A stretch of 64,000 nucleotides of DNA from Lineus longissimus (taxonomy: Eukaryota; Nemertea; Pilidiophora; Heteronemertea; Lineidae): NCBI RefSeq assembly GCF_910592395.1, contig NC_088315.1, forward strand, positions 2,296,501 to 2,360,500, given 5' to 3'. The position numbers and the translations under genes were made by a program. Positions 12,594 to 23,794 of the stretch are shown here, piece after piece. Position 1 is the first letter of the stretch, and every line of letters begins with the position of its first letter. The notes under the pieces are model-generated. The model was given only the letters and a program-made list of their open reading frames with translations. It was not told the origin of the DNA and ran no database searches.

Positions 12594-14486
12594 GGGAAAA
12601 TAGTGAATTCAGTTCTGTTTTGGCATTATGTCCAATGATGCGCTCTTAGAGCAAGGACATTTCTATAGAAAAGCACCAAGTATAAGAAGACGAACTTAAC
12701 CGTCACTATATTAACAAAAATGTCATAGAGGTCTTGATCTACTTTCTGATGGTACTATGATTTCATGTATTATGCGAAGGCAAATAGATTTACCTCCCAT
12801 CATATTGAGTCTTGATGATTACATTTGGTAAATTACTGTCTGACTTCCAAGATGAGATTGTTTTAAATTCTATATTGTTTAGTAAGTTGATAAAGAATGT
12901 TTCCAACTGATTTTAACATTTAAATAGCATTTAAAAAGTTTTGGTGCTAATGATGTCATCAGCGGCATATCAGGACAAATGTTTCAGTCGATTCAATTGG
13001 AATTGGGTCCAATTTTCACATCAATTGAATGCAGCCTTTCATTTCAATGAAATAATGGGCAACATACTTACTTATTTTCTGCCAAAAGTACGAAGTAGAT
13101 TATTTAGATTAGGAGTCTGTCCAAAGACTGATACTTCAAATGTAATAGATGTCAATTATGTAAAATGTAAATGAAGATGCTTAAGAAGCATAATGATGTT
13201 ATTAAAGACTATCCATGGTAATCAGTTATCAAGTGTTCTTCATGTGTTTTTCGTTCCGCAGGTGTTCCTGGATAACATCTCTCTTGTTGTGTGTTTGCCA
13301 TTGACCCACAGCGGCTTGCGAGCATATCCAAATGACAGTGTTGTTGGTTGCCAATTCGGTTTATTGGCCTCGTCACTTGGTCTTCGGCAGGAGAGAGTCC
13401 AGTCTACTTGGATGAGGTCTTTTATTTACCCAGGTAGGCATAAAAGGCACCTGTTTTATGTCTCATTCAAATGACAAAGCAATGATGGATCAGGTGACGT
13501 TTACTAGGACACCGAACCAAACGGCGAGGATTCTTGGGGGAATTTTAGCCGATTACCTCTGTGAAGGACATTGGAAACCAATGGACCAATCAATATTTTT
13601 CAAACTACAGTGGAACCCCCCTTGGCGAACACCTCTCTATTAAGGACACTAGTTGTGGTACCAAATTGGTATTTTACATTCAATTCAACCTCTAATCAGG
13701 ACAGTACTTGTCAGTCCCGCGGGTGTCCTAAATAGAGAGGTTCTACTGTAACTCGAGAGCTGATTGATGTAAAGATTGCTGTCAAGCAATTAGTTCCAGC
13801 ACTTGGAGCTTGGAGAAAGTGGGGGGCCTGGCAATGAAGACAAAGAAAAACGAAACGATACAATCAAGTTCAAGACATAGTCCAAGTATATTTTTTGTAT
13901 ATGTTGACATCACAATATTTATTTCAAAAATGAAGGACAACACGCCCTGTCTGATCAAGTGAAAAATTTGAGAGTTGTATCCTGATTGTGATAGTATCAC
14001 GTGCCAAAACTCTGGTGAGAATATACATGCAGTTACATGTGGCAAAATACCCAAGTTGATAACCTGTCATGTCATGAGGAAGTAACCTATTTTCCCCTAC
14101 TCACGGATACGCCTATCAAGCACTTGACATGGTCCAGTTATAAATAGCCAGTCCTTATCATAACATCGTAAGCCAATGCTGCCAAGTCAGCTGACCAAAT
14201 ACGGTTCCTATGTCTAAGATACTTGACACACTCCAGTCTTCAAATTAGTCCTTGTGAGAAAATCTAACACATGGAAAAATACTCTAGCTTATAAATTGTC
14301 TCTCATGAAATCAATGAAGTATCTGGCACATGATGTACCGGAGTTCTTCAAATCGAGCCCTGTCATGAACAAGTTGGCAATCATGCCTGACCACGAACAT
14401 GCTTCCAATGGGGTATTTTATCAATTTGAACCCTCATAGTCTTTGAGTTCCATCTTTCAGTGTTCCAGACAAATCCTTTTCCACTA
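12594..14486. other. Convergent intergenic/3' UTR region, PGP to TRDMT1
   Basis: This holds the 3' UTRs of two convergent genes. A variant polyadenylation hexamer ATTAAA is seen at 13201. A pogo/Tigger-like TIR element is at 13608-13748. Short ORFs at about 12941-13643 show no domain, repeat or splice-supported continuation and are not called. Confidence 0.5.
13608..13748. mobile_element. TIR element with TA target duplication (MITE), copy 1
   Basis: It starts CAGTGGAACC and ends GGTTCTACTG, flanked by TA on both sides (13606-13607 and 13749-13750). The interior contains CTCTCTATTAAGGACACTAG and GGTGTCCTAAATAGAGAGG, so the ends form extended inverted repeats. The CAG...TIR with TA duplication resembles non-autonomous pogo/Tigger-type elements. 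Related copies are at 45509-45692, 47412-47491 and 16546-16640. Confidence 0.85.
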
Positions 14487-17400
14487 TCAGCTGGGTATTT
14501 CAGGTAATACCAAAAGTTTTATCAAAGTTGAGCAAACATGAACATTGAGGCTGTTTCCAAGAACACGATAGCACTGGCGTTTGGTGAAATGCTTGGGAAA
14601 CTCTGAAAATACAAATGATGTTGCACGAGAAGATATTTTGAGAGTAAGTGTACATCTCTATTTACAATGAACAATGTACGGCATACCCCTTTAAGCATTC
14701 TCCATTAAGACCTATGACAAATCTGTTAAAATTCTCATCTTTTTTACTTACTATAATCAGATGGGAAGCACATGATTTTAGCGATTTCTCTGGGTGTGAA
14801 GAATCGTAGCTTGAGCTGCCTAACGAGTAGCCATTCTGAATCGCTGAAGTCTTTTTTCTTCAAATGGACGTCTGACTGCAACACAAAGATAAGTTGATAA
14901 AAGTGGACTCATCCCCCCGGTAGCAGTAGAAAATATCCCCTTGGAGCTAGTGTCTGCCCCTATTGTATTCTGACAGATTATGCTGTATGGTTCATTATGT
15001 TATATTGAGACCATTGGTTCCAATATACCTCGGGGACTAAAAGTGCATCACCAAACTTGACCTGGAAGAAGAGATTGTCAGGTTGATAATATCAAGTATG
15101 CCATTTAGGGGTTGATTTTTTTTATTTTGGTGTAATTACCCGATACGAAGAAATCAACTTTTATTGCTACTTCCTCATTAGAGAAATTTGCATAGGTCAG
15201 ACGGGCACGTTTTATTTAGTTAAATGCGGAGTACCGGTACACCAAATCAAAGAATCAAATCAGTGTTTCTTACTGTGGGGTCTGGTCCCTGTTGTAGCAT
15301 AGATCCTGTTCCATTCATGTGGTGACCATAGCTGATAAAAAACAAATAAACAGATGTATAGTTGGTGGGGGAGGGGAGGCTACACACCAGTCATTTGCAG
15401 GATCAAAGTTTGGCCGCCACTACACCAAGTGGTAAAATTTAGAACTTCTGAGGAAAGATTAAGACACCATTTGAAACGTCATGGTAAATATTTTCATCGA
15501 TTGTGTGATAACAAACTTACGCTTTTGTGAAACAAATGCACTTCCTCTCGGTTGGCTTGACCAAATCCATCACAGCCATTCGTTTTAGCTTCTCTTCAGG
15601 GACAAGGTATTCATCAAAATACGCCTCGTCTTTCTGCTCTAAATAATATTGCAATGTCCGACAATGTTTGGTATATTTTGATAATTCTCTCTCCACCATT
15701 TCATGGGCTAATAACTCATCATCAGACAAATCCAGAGAATTTTCATATTTATCACAAATTCCTTGAGAAGTGAATTCTTTCCCATATGAATCATTGTTAA
15801 CACCTTCTTTTTGAGCAGACGGCACCTCATCACAAGCATCAGGTGGTACTTTTTCCCCGTCGGCTAGAGATACATTTCCACAGGCAGCAGCAGAAAAGTT
15901 TTGATTGAATTGAATATCACTGTCTGTTTCACTGCATCTGTTACATCTGCCCATCCACCCGACATCCTCGACACCAGAGGTAACCATGGTAACACTCTCC
16001 TCCGAATTTATTGCATCACTTTGACAAGAACGCGATTCACAATCGACCTGATGCCTCATGAAGATTTTTGCACATTCTGGCAACTCCTCCCAGACCTGAA
16101 GTTTTAAGACAGCATTGATTTTTTAAAGAATTGAGATGGATATCATGCTATCACACCAAATGAAATTTACTCAAAGAAGTCCTAACACCAGTTGTGAACA
16201 CTGATAACTCTCCAATTTGAAATCAGCACTATGTATCTGATCATGATCATGATTCACAGCTGCTTAACTTTTCAGTAGAGGTGCTTAGTTTGTTAAAATG
16301 TATGATCAGGGCTGGGTTGCTTAAATCTCATGTGCTCCAATTCTGCGAACATTCCTCACCTCATCTTTTGCAGTGAAGCTGAAAGAAAGTGGTTTCCTCT
16401 TTGCCAAGAAGTAATATCGAAGTCTCGCATTTGGTATTCCAAACTGAAGTGGACTTAGCAGGAATTCCTGGAAAAAACAGAATTTGAAAGGAATGATAAG
16501 TTTAACATGATATATCGATAACGGATCACAACATGAACTCCAGTTTCAGCAGAACCTTCCTTAGAGGACACTCCTCTATTAGGGACAATTTGACCTCTGT
16601 AATCATGACACATCTCCATTTACAACCATTGCATTCTAATTTTAGGCTCAGAACGCAACGATACTCTCGGTTAACTGACCTGGTGATCATATCCACATTT
16701 CTCCATCGTGTTCACCAGAAGTTCCCGTGCCTGAGATACTTCAAATCCTTTCACATTTTCAAGCAGCAAGTAGTTTGGTAGATTTTGAAGGCTGAATATA
16801 AATGCAACATACTGTTAAATAATGTTAAATACTTTATAACATCTCAACCTAGTTATCAAAAGTTTTGTATCAATCCACACAGAACCTTGTCTCAGCGTAC
16901 CTTTCCAAAACTTTCAAAATGTGTAGGAATGGCTTGGTCCTAATGTCTTCAGTATCCCTCTGAAGACCTACTCTTGTGAACGGCTGACATGGAGGACTCA
17001 TCACTATCATGTCAGCGTTAAACTTCTCAAAATCTTCAACGGACAAGGCCTGTAGGAGAATGAAAGGCGTATAGAGTATTTATGATAAAACATTCGTCCG
17101 TTGATTATCATGAAATCTTCATTCCAGCAGTTAATTTGACTCGTCTTGAAGCTCCAAGGGTTAAAACTCATACATGCTATATTATGAGCAGATCAATTCG
17201 TAATGTTAAACCTTTTAGGTCAAGATGATTGGACAAAGAGAATTTCAAATTGTTTTCATTTTATTTTACCAGGGGCAGGGAACAAGGAGGTTTTTGAAGA
17301 CTTACACAAGGCTAGACCGCTTTCATATCACCAAGTCTAATACAAGTAGTGAAACCGGCAATTCACAATAATGTGGATTTTATGACGTCATAACAGTAGG

Positions 17401-18016
17401 ACAAAATGAAACGAGAAGGTGTTTCCTAATTAGGTTCAATCGTGCAGACTTAGTCCAAGTCTGATATGCAGGTTTTACCTGAATAGCCTTATTGATTATC
17501 CTGGTTGCAGAGAAGTTCAACGTATAAATTTCATTTGCAGTGGTGTTGACATCTGCAGCGGCTATCACATCATGCGGCACTTGACTCTCTGCAGTGTAAT
17601 TGCGAAGTAAACACTAAGTTAATGATATCATAATGTAATATTTCCTGAATCTGTTATAATGTGAATATTGAAATATTCTGTCTGATAACTGAGCATCCCT
17701 CCTCCTGTACTATGGAGAGCATCAATTCACGCCACATAACGTCTTCAAATCATAAACGTAAACGCAATACGTAAGTTGGCGAAACCTCCCTACTGCTGTA
17801 GGCCTACTGATTAAGATAAAAAAGACAAAAATAAAAAATAAAAGACGATTTGCTAGTCGAATAAAACAGATAAATGCCCATCTATTCCCATTAGACCATT
17901 ACTTAGTCTTTAAAGATTGTCAAAGAACCTTCAAGTCCACAATGCCAACCACCTATTCCGCTAAAAAGCTCCAAAACTCGTAGTTTCACCAGATTTTCAG
18001 GGGTGATATTCGCCAT
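14487..18016 (-). CDS. TRDMT1: tRNA (cytosine-38-C5)-methyltransferase TRDMT1/DNMT2 (10 exons, 490 aa)
   Basis: Exons, 5' to 3': 18016-17929, 17588-17479, 17049-16901, 16791-16680, 16467-16360, 16095-15521, 15331-15274, 15061-15029, 14875-14752, 14602-14487. The enzyme transfers a methyl group from SAM to C38 of tRNA-Asp and other tRNAs. All C5-methyltransferase motifs are visible: LELFSGIGG (motif I), SPPCQPFTR with catalytic Cys87 (IV), LLLENVKGF with Glu127 (VI), [12 protein letters not shown] (VIII), the DNMT2-specific Cys-Phe-Thr (377-379), and [10 protein letters not shown] (X, 466-475). Human TRDMT1 is 391 aa. The excess comes from exon 6 (191 codons), which adds an acidic, Ser/Asp/Glu-rich insert before the CFT motif. 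Exon 8 (11 codons) is small but keeps frame. The gene is divergent from the trefoil-like gene A. Confidence 0.95.
16546..16640. mobile_element. Degenerate fragment of the CAGTGGAACC TIR element
   Basis: CAGCAGAACCTTCC, GAGGACACTCCTCTATTAGG and TTTGACCTCTGTAAT resemble one end of the TIR family at 13608 and 45509. The other end is not found. It lies in a TRDMT1 intron. Confidence 0.5.
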
Positions 18017-18741
18017 TGCTCTGATTTCCTAGAAGTGCTCTCGTCCCCAGACACAGCGGGCAACAATATTATGCTGCATGGTTCACGAGTTCACCGTCAG
18101 TAGACGCGACGTTAGAAATCAATAGGAAATGTTGGTGACGAGGGCAGCTTTGCTTGGCGGGAAATTTAAAAATACATTATAATAAATAAATAAAATAAAA
18201 TAAAATAAATGCGTTCGCATGTCTAACCGCGTGACTGCACACCACCTCATCAATACTGCACATTTTCAAATGGAGTCTAAAACCCATGAGAGGAAGGATA
18301 TTCAATCCAAAGACTTCAATCAAGGGAATTCACGTGATGGTTACTTGGTTGTCACCCAAGATAACAATTAATATTGCTTGCTCCCAACTGCTACAATACT
18401 CAATAAAAAAGACCTCATAACATGCATCCTGACGTAATCAGTGGTTTAAAATATACTCTGCCTCTCGATTATAGGAGTCACGGTATTATCATCGGCGACC
18501 TAGTTTCATGGAATAATCTGATTTTAAACTCATAGCCAATCAACATTGGCCTATAGGCATAGTTCGACCCCATTTCTAAAGCCCTCGTTTATCAAGTCAA
18601 CGAACGAGAAATTTGATTGGGTCGCTGGTTTCTCATTCATCTGCAAAAAAATATTTAGGTCATCATACGCCTGATTATCGGCGGGGAAAACCGAACCCAA
18701 GGAAGGCGTCTAATATATAGCAGACAGTCAAGTTGACGCGT
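18017..18741. other. Divergent intergenic region, TRDMT1 to trefoil gene A
   Basis: About 0.7 kb separates the TRDMT1 start from the predicted start site of gene A. It contains an A-rich AAATAAAT tract (about 18180-18213) and, near the right end, the kappaB-like and TATA elements listed separately. No ORF is supported. Confidence 0.5.
18684..18720 (+). promoter_or_regulatory. Putative promoter of trefoil gene A: kappaB-like site plus TATA box
   Basis: GGGAAAACC (18684-18692) fits the Rel/Dorsal consensus GGG(W)4CC. TATATAG (18714-18720) follows 22 bp later. A start site about 25-30 bp further on (near 18742) would give a short non-coding exon ending at 18803, where GTGAGT makes a good donor spliced to the acceptor CAG at 19377-19379. 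Function is inferred from motif match and position only. Confidence 0.45.
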
Positions 18742-19274
18742 CCTTCATCAGGTTTGAGCAGCGTGACGAATTCAACCTCTTACAGCTGTTGACAAAGAAC
18801 AATGTGAGTACATGTATTTTGTTTCTGATTTTTATCTTTATACAGACTCCCTGGGCATGTCCATTGCGTCATCCTAATTTGATCTCGTTAGGGTGAGGGA
18901 CGAGGCCGGTCCACTGCGTCCGGAGTTTACAAAATACGTGATTAGGCGCCTTACGGACTGATTATAAAATCGATGTGATGAGGCGGCCTATATTACTGCT
19001 TGATAGTTATGGCTGCTTTTTGGAGAATGGATGATCAAGAGATGAGGTAGACTCCTATGCAGTCCTTTTCGTCATCCTGATCGTATACCGGGTGACGGTT
19101 AGGAGGTGGCCGGTCAAGTGCGTCCGGCAAAGTGTAAAGAGATGAGGCAGCAAAAGGACAGTTATGACAGTTCCAATGCCATAACAACCCTGTCGGCTGT
19201 GGTTCACAACATGACGGAGACATAAAACATCATGCCGACCATGCCGGCAGTGCATGTCATTCCTAAAGTCTCCT

Positions 19275-19317
19275 GTGAAGGATGGATATAAGCACACCGA
19301 CGGTATATATCGGCATG
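19275..19317. repeat. Short dispersed repeat, copy 1
   Basis: GTGAAGGATGGATATA...CACACCGACGGTA...ATCGGCATG is repeated in the same direction at 21023-21063, with small changes. It lies just before the first coding exon of gene A. Confidence 0.7.
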
Positions 19318-19394
19318 TAAAACATCTTCACAAATACGAGAGCAATACAAAATGACATTCCCTTTATTTTTTGCTTCAGAAAATTATATACAAT

Positions 19395-21458
19395 ATGACA
19401 GAGAATAGGATGCTGCGCGGTGGTTCAGCACTATCACAATGCCATACCTGTGACGCTGATTGTGCGGACGGAGACACTCCCAATGATTTGCGGCACCGAG
19501 ACTCAGCCCAGGGAATACCAGGTGCAAACCCACAGAACAGCTGCACCGAATTGAGGCGGATGTCGACCAGCCTGAACTTTTTCAAATTGTACTCAACTGA
19601 GGCTGTCGGGAATTCAAGGCGGCGTTTAAGTGTTGGAAATATCAACAATCAATATGTCAGTCTCCAGCTTGATGATGAGCTAATCATAATTATTTGTATT
19701 GAACTTGTGGCACAATGTCAAGATGATGACTTATTACCGATTCGCATGGTGTTTAGGAAAACGGCGCCATATACTGGTACCATTCGGTCTGCAGCTGTTG
19801 ACCCAGAGGGCTTTGACTATTACATTTATTATGACGGAAAGAACCTGACAACCAGGGCCATAGGATTTGACAGAACTGATAAAGGATGTAAGTAAGATAT
19901 TTTGTTGCTTCGTCTGGGTTTCCTCCATCCTGAACTTCAGGGCTTTTCACTCGGCACTTATGATTGAGCCCATGTCAGTCACGTGTGCAAGGGGAGGAGC
20001 ATTATACGACTGAACCTGGAATTCGAGGATGGATGGGAATCCTCTAAACTCTCGCTGTCGCTGTCACAATTAACCGAAGTGGGCGGCCAGCCAGATGTTA
20101 CATCATTTGCCATCAAGTGGTTTTAATACTCGGCCTCTCGATATTTCAAACTTTTGTAGGAATAAAAAAAAGAATCTCAGAATGACCATTTGCTGGCTCT
20201 GACAACGATCGGTTTAATTCCATGCGTGAGTATCCCTAGGAAACCAGGGGCTGATTTTCGCTCCTCAGGCTCATTCCAATTTCATACCGGTAAATCTAAT
20301 ATGCATATTTCAGTTTATTTCACGTTGGAGATTTACATTGGCAACACATGGCTACACTGTGACCAGACCGTTCTCGTCGGGATAATCAAGCCTTTCAAAC
20401 AGTCGGACAGCGGAGAAGACATGGTTATATCTGCTGATTCTGAAATTGTAAAAGCCGTGGTAAGTATACAACAAACTGATGGTGTGTTATAGTGATGAGG
20501 TCAGAGCCACCTCCCGCAGAGTCAGGTATTTTTATTTCCGTTCGCTCAGACAGTTACTCTGGATTTGATAAATATGCAGCCATGCTTCATTTTTTAACGG
20601 ATTTACCATTGTTATTTGCCATTTCAGAGTTATTCAACGAGTGGCATAGAAGAGTTGCTTAACGGCGGAGTCATCCCTAAAGAGGACCCTAACCCTTGCT
20701 TCTTCATCTGTAAGAAAATTGGAAAGGGACCCGTGCATGACATTCTTTTAATGTCATGTGATCCTCTAGGTGAGAATTTCTGTCATGACCCCCTCCCCCT
20801 CTCCCCTAACAGGTTTCGTTGACAGCTGGCGCCGGTGTAATGGTTATTGAGTCCCTCAGAAAATGTGTCTTTTATGGTCTGATCGGGGTATCCCGGCTGC
20901 ATGCCGACTAACTGGCAGTGAATGTCAACCTTTCACATGGACGCGTGGAAAAGGAAGGGGATGCAGGGAGACTACCGAAGTAACAGCCTTTCTGACGGCC
21001 GATCAGGGGGAGTTTATCGGCGGTGAAGGATGGATATACGCACAACGACGGTAGATCGGCATGCCCTGCATGCTCGGCTCATCAAATTTGAATGCTGTCC
21101 GCAACTGGAGTATAAATTCATGCATTCCTTGAACTATAATTGTATAATTCAAATTGAGGAGCCTTACATTTCAAAACATGCGGCACGTCACTAATTCCAT
21201 CATGTTGCATTTTCAGGTCGGTATCTAGGGGTTGACAATGACGGACACCTGAAGGTGCTGGAACCCCAAACTGATCAACCAGAAGCGGACTACAGGTTGC
21301 ATTTAATGTTTAAAGAGTCACTATCTTGTTCACACTGTTTCCTCTACGACAAGACAGCCGACGTCCTCCCAGTTGCCCCAGTAACTAACTGTATACACGC
21401 TATACAAGGGCTCAAGAGTATTCCAACGCCTGGTCTCGGTCTGAAGATGTTCTCATGA
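19395..21458 (+). CDS. Beta-trefoil, IL-1/FGF-like protein A (leaderless cytokine candidate; 4 coding exons, 340 aa)
   Basis: Coding exons: 19395-19887 (exon starts at 19380 after CAG), 20314-20459, 20628-20769, 21217-21458; non-coding exon about 18742-18803. No signal peptide or membrane segment is seen. The head (1-100) is Ser/Asp-rich and looks like a pro-region. The C-terminal ~200 residues have an alternating strand pattern: DYYIYYDGKNL, then FYFTLEIYIG, VLVGIIKP, PNPCFFICKKIGKG (Phe238), and RYLGVDNDGHLKV (262-274) followed by DYRLHLMF. This order resembles IL-1 (FxFxK...PxWYxxxxxxxxxL...FxMxF) and the related FGF fold. Gene B (23795-26875) is a paralogue with the same last three intron positions and phases 1-0-1. 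The fold call is inference from pattern; sequence identity to any named cytokine is low. FGF-like or another trefoil family is the main alternative. Confidence 0.7.
21023..21063. repeat. Short dispersed repeat, copy 2
   Basis: This is the second copy of the ~42-bp segment at 19275-19317, in the last intron of gene A. The surrounding sequence differs. Confidence 0.7.
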
Positions 21459-21755
21459 GTATAATTCCGTCCAATACGTAATGCGGGTCCGGCGAAAAAA
21501 CCTACACAGGATTCTATGTAACTTTTTTCGTGTCGTACGGCAATATTGTGTCCAACTATACTGTTAGATGAGACACATTAGTACCCAGCATGCACCGCGC
21601 TGGCGGAGGTTTTGACCGATTCAAAGAGTAGGCAGTTTTATAAAACATGTAATGTTACACAGTGTATGCCTTTTATCATTATTGGCAATATATGTTGGCT
21701 ATATAGCCATCCAAGGTTTTGTCACGACTGTAAATATTGTAATATAGAGGAGCCA

Positions 21756-21769
21756 AATAAACCAATAAA
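21756..21769 (+). promoter_or_regulatory. Polyadenylation signal of gene A
   Basis: Two AATAAA hexamers (21756-21761 and 21764-21769) lie about 300 bp after the stop codon of trefoil gene A, which fits a short 3' UTR. Confidence 0.65.
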
Positions 21770-21977
21770 ACTAATATTAGCCATATACATTTATGTATAG
21801 TTCTGTATTAATAATTGCTTTCCAACTAATTTTCATTGGTACTGATAGTGCCAATATTCTCCCATACTGAACTTCGAGCGGTATATCCTCCGTAGCCTCC
21901 GCCCATGCATTGGGGGACGCACCATTGTATTCTCTCTCTGTCACTGTCCTTTTGGACCTCTGTGCGAAAAACGGTGT

Positions 21978-22117
21978 ATTCCTGTTTCGCCTATTCCTGT
22001 TCCGCCTATTCCTGTTCCGCCTATTCCTGTTTCGCCTAATTCCTTATTCGCCTATTCCTGATTCGCCTAATTCCTGTTTCGCCTAATTCCTCTTTCGCGG
22101 CCTATTCCTGTTTCGCC
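21978..22117 (+). repeat. 15-bp minisatellite array, left member of an inverted pair
   Basis: About nine units of TTCCTGTTTCGCCTA with small variants (TTCCGCC, TTATTCGCC, CTCTTTCGCGG). The reverse-complement array is at 22805-22923. It lies in the DNA between the convergent trefoil genes. Confidence 0.95.
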
Positions 22118-22804
22118 AATACAAATGTATTGCTAACCTCCCCACAGACGTATAGGAATATGAACCGTCCCTTACTGTATAGTCGAAGAGCAAGATTTAT
22201 ATGTGGTTCATATTGATAGTACGTGGATATGTACTGTCCTAAAGAATTCACTAATTCGAATGATAATCCTTAAGTTTTATTCTATTTGTCATTGTACTAT
22301 GCCCTTTGGTGCGACAATAATTAGTCTGATGAATGACGATATCGTCATAAGCTGCACGTGAAATCATATATCATGATATGTATTTTCAACCTTGTTTGAC
22401 TTGATATGTGCTGTACCTACATGTATATCATGACATGGGTTTTACAACTGATTTTGATCAAATAATTATGAGAATGTACAGTATTATGTATTTTTGTCAA
22501 AAACTCACGAATTCCTGTTTTTATAAAATAAACGACTGCTTTACTGTACTTAATCTATAGTCTTTACTGTGTGTCAGTATGGTCATATGGTCAAATAAGT
22601 CCCGGACTGTCCCCGGTTTCAAGGTGACTCTTTCAAAACGGTCATGGCATGGTTTGTTAACAAAGTTGATGGCATTTGATTAGTCAAATTGTCATCACAT
22701 CGTTAACATCATCCAATTGTCCCCTCACATTTTCCCCATAAAATGGACATGCATCCCTAAGGTTCTCCGTGGGAGAGTCGACTTATTGTAGGGGTACTGG
22801 AAAG

Positions 22805-22923
22805 TAGGCGAAACAGGAAGTAGGCGAAACAGGAATAGGCCAAACAGGAAATAGGCCAAACAGGAATAGGCGAAACAGGAATAGGCGGAACAGGAATAGG
22901 CGAAACAGAAATAGGCGAAACAT
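22805..22923 (-). repeat. 15-bp minisatellite array, right member of an inverted pair
   Basis: About eight units of TAGGCGAAACAGGAA, the exact reverse complement of the unit at 21978-22117. The minus-strand reading frame of PIPVSPIPV-type repeats here is a by-product of the array. Confidence 0.95.
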
Positions 22924-23126
22924 GCATAAACCCGAAAAACAACCTTGTGAGTTTATTGATAGACAGGGATTACCTCTTTAATTGCTCGGCTACACAAAAT
23001 TGCCGAATTATTACACTGACTAATAATGGTCATACCCTAGCCTCAAGCTGGATGACAAGACGGCAAATAAAGTAGGGGCCTGACAGGCAGGACATGCTAT
23101 TCCAAAGAAACATTCAATAACTGTGC

Positions 23127-23271
23127 ATTGTACTCGCCGGTCACCGATCCAAAGGTTGACCGCGCTCAACGTTGCTTAACTTCCACTCTGGGGCCAACGC
23201 ACCAACCACTGGGCCATAAAGGAATTCCCTCATGGCCGGCGGGCTAAGCCGTGCCATATACCTGGGGGTAC
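23127..23271 (-). repeat. 5S-rRNA-derived element, copy 1
   Basis: On the minus strand it reads GAAGTTAAGCAACGTTGAGC and then TTTGGATCGGTGACCGGCGA. These correspond to the 5S rRNA internal control region: A box, intermediate element and C box. The 5S 5' half is replaced by other sequence with a tRNA-like GGCCCAGTGGTTGGTGCG. It is not an intact 5S gene; a 5S-derived SINE is the likely origin. Confidence 0.75.
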
Positions 23272-23388
23272 ATCATTCCCCCCTTCGGACAGAGATGGAT
23301 CGTCCTCGATCCTACTAAGCGCTTCATGCGTCTCATTACCGAACTACAAATCCAGAGCTCGCATCGCGTGGGAAGGTCTGCCAGATGT

Positions 23389-23533
23389 ATTGTACTCGCC
23401 GGTCACCGATCCAAAGGTTGACCGCGCTCAACGTTGCTTAACTTCCACTCTGGGGCCAACGCGCCAACCACTGGGCCATAAAGGAATTCCCTCATGGCCG
23501 GCGGGTTAAGCCGTGCCATATACCTGGGGGTAC
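23389..23533 (-). repeat. 5S-rRNA-derived element, copy 2
   Basis: Nearly identical to 23127-23271 (two or three substitutions over 145 bp), in the same direction, 262 bp further on. The 117-bp spacer between copies is not repeated after copy 2. It lies just downstream of trefoil gene B. Confidence 0.8.
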
Positions 23534-23794
23534 TATACAAACTGTATAAAGCGACAATTTCTGATGGCAGTATAAATTCATCTCGAGCAAGTCCGAGAAT
23601 CCAAAACTGTATGATTATATCACGTATCCACTGTTCAATGGCCACACTTAACACTTTAACACAAGTCTTTACCAAAGGTAGAGGCAGTGACGTTATATCA
23701 ATTGAACTCAACCCTGCCCTACAAAAAGTATCTTGGTATGTTTCTAGTTGCAGTTCAAAATGTCTCCAGTAGTCCGAGATTTCCAGCTCTACTC

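Noticed and set aside
13193-13643. ORFs in the PGP-TRDMT1 intergenic DNA
   Set aside because: No recognisable domain, no consistent splice partners, and the region overlaps or borders a TIR element.
21978-22923. CRISPR-like array
   Set aside because: The units are contiguous, with no unique spacers, in a eukaryotic genome. This is a minisatellite.
22757-22942. 61-codon ORF with PIPV/SPIPV repeats on the minus strand
   Set aside because: Produced by the 15-bp minisatellite, whose length is a multiple of three.
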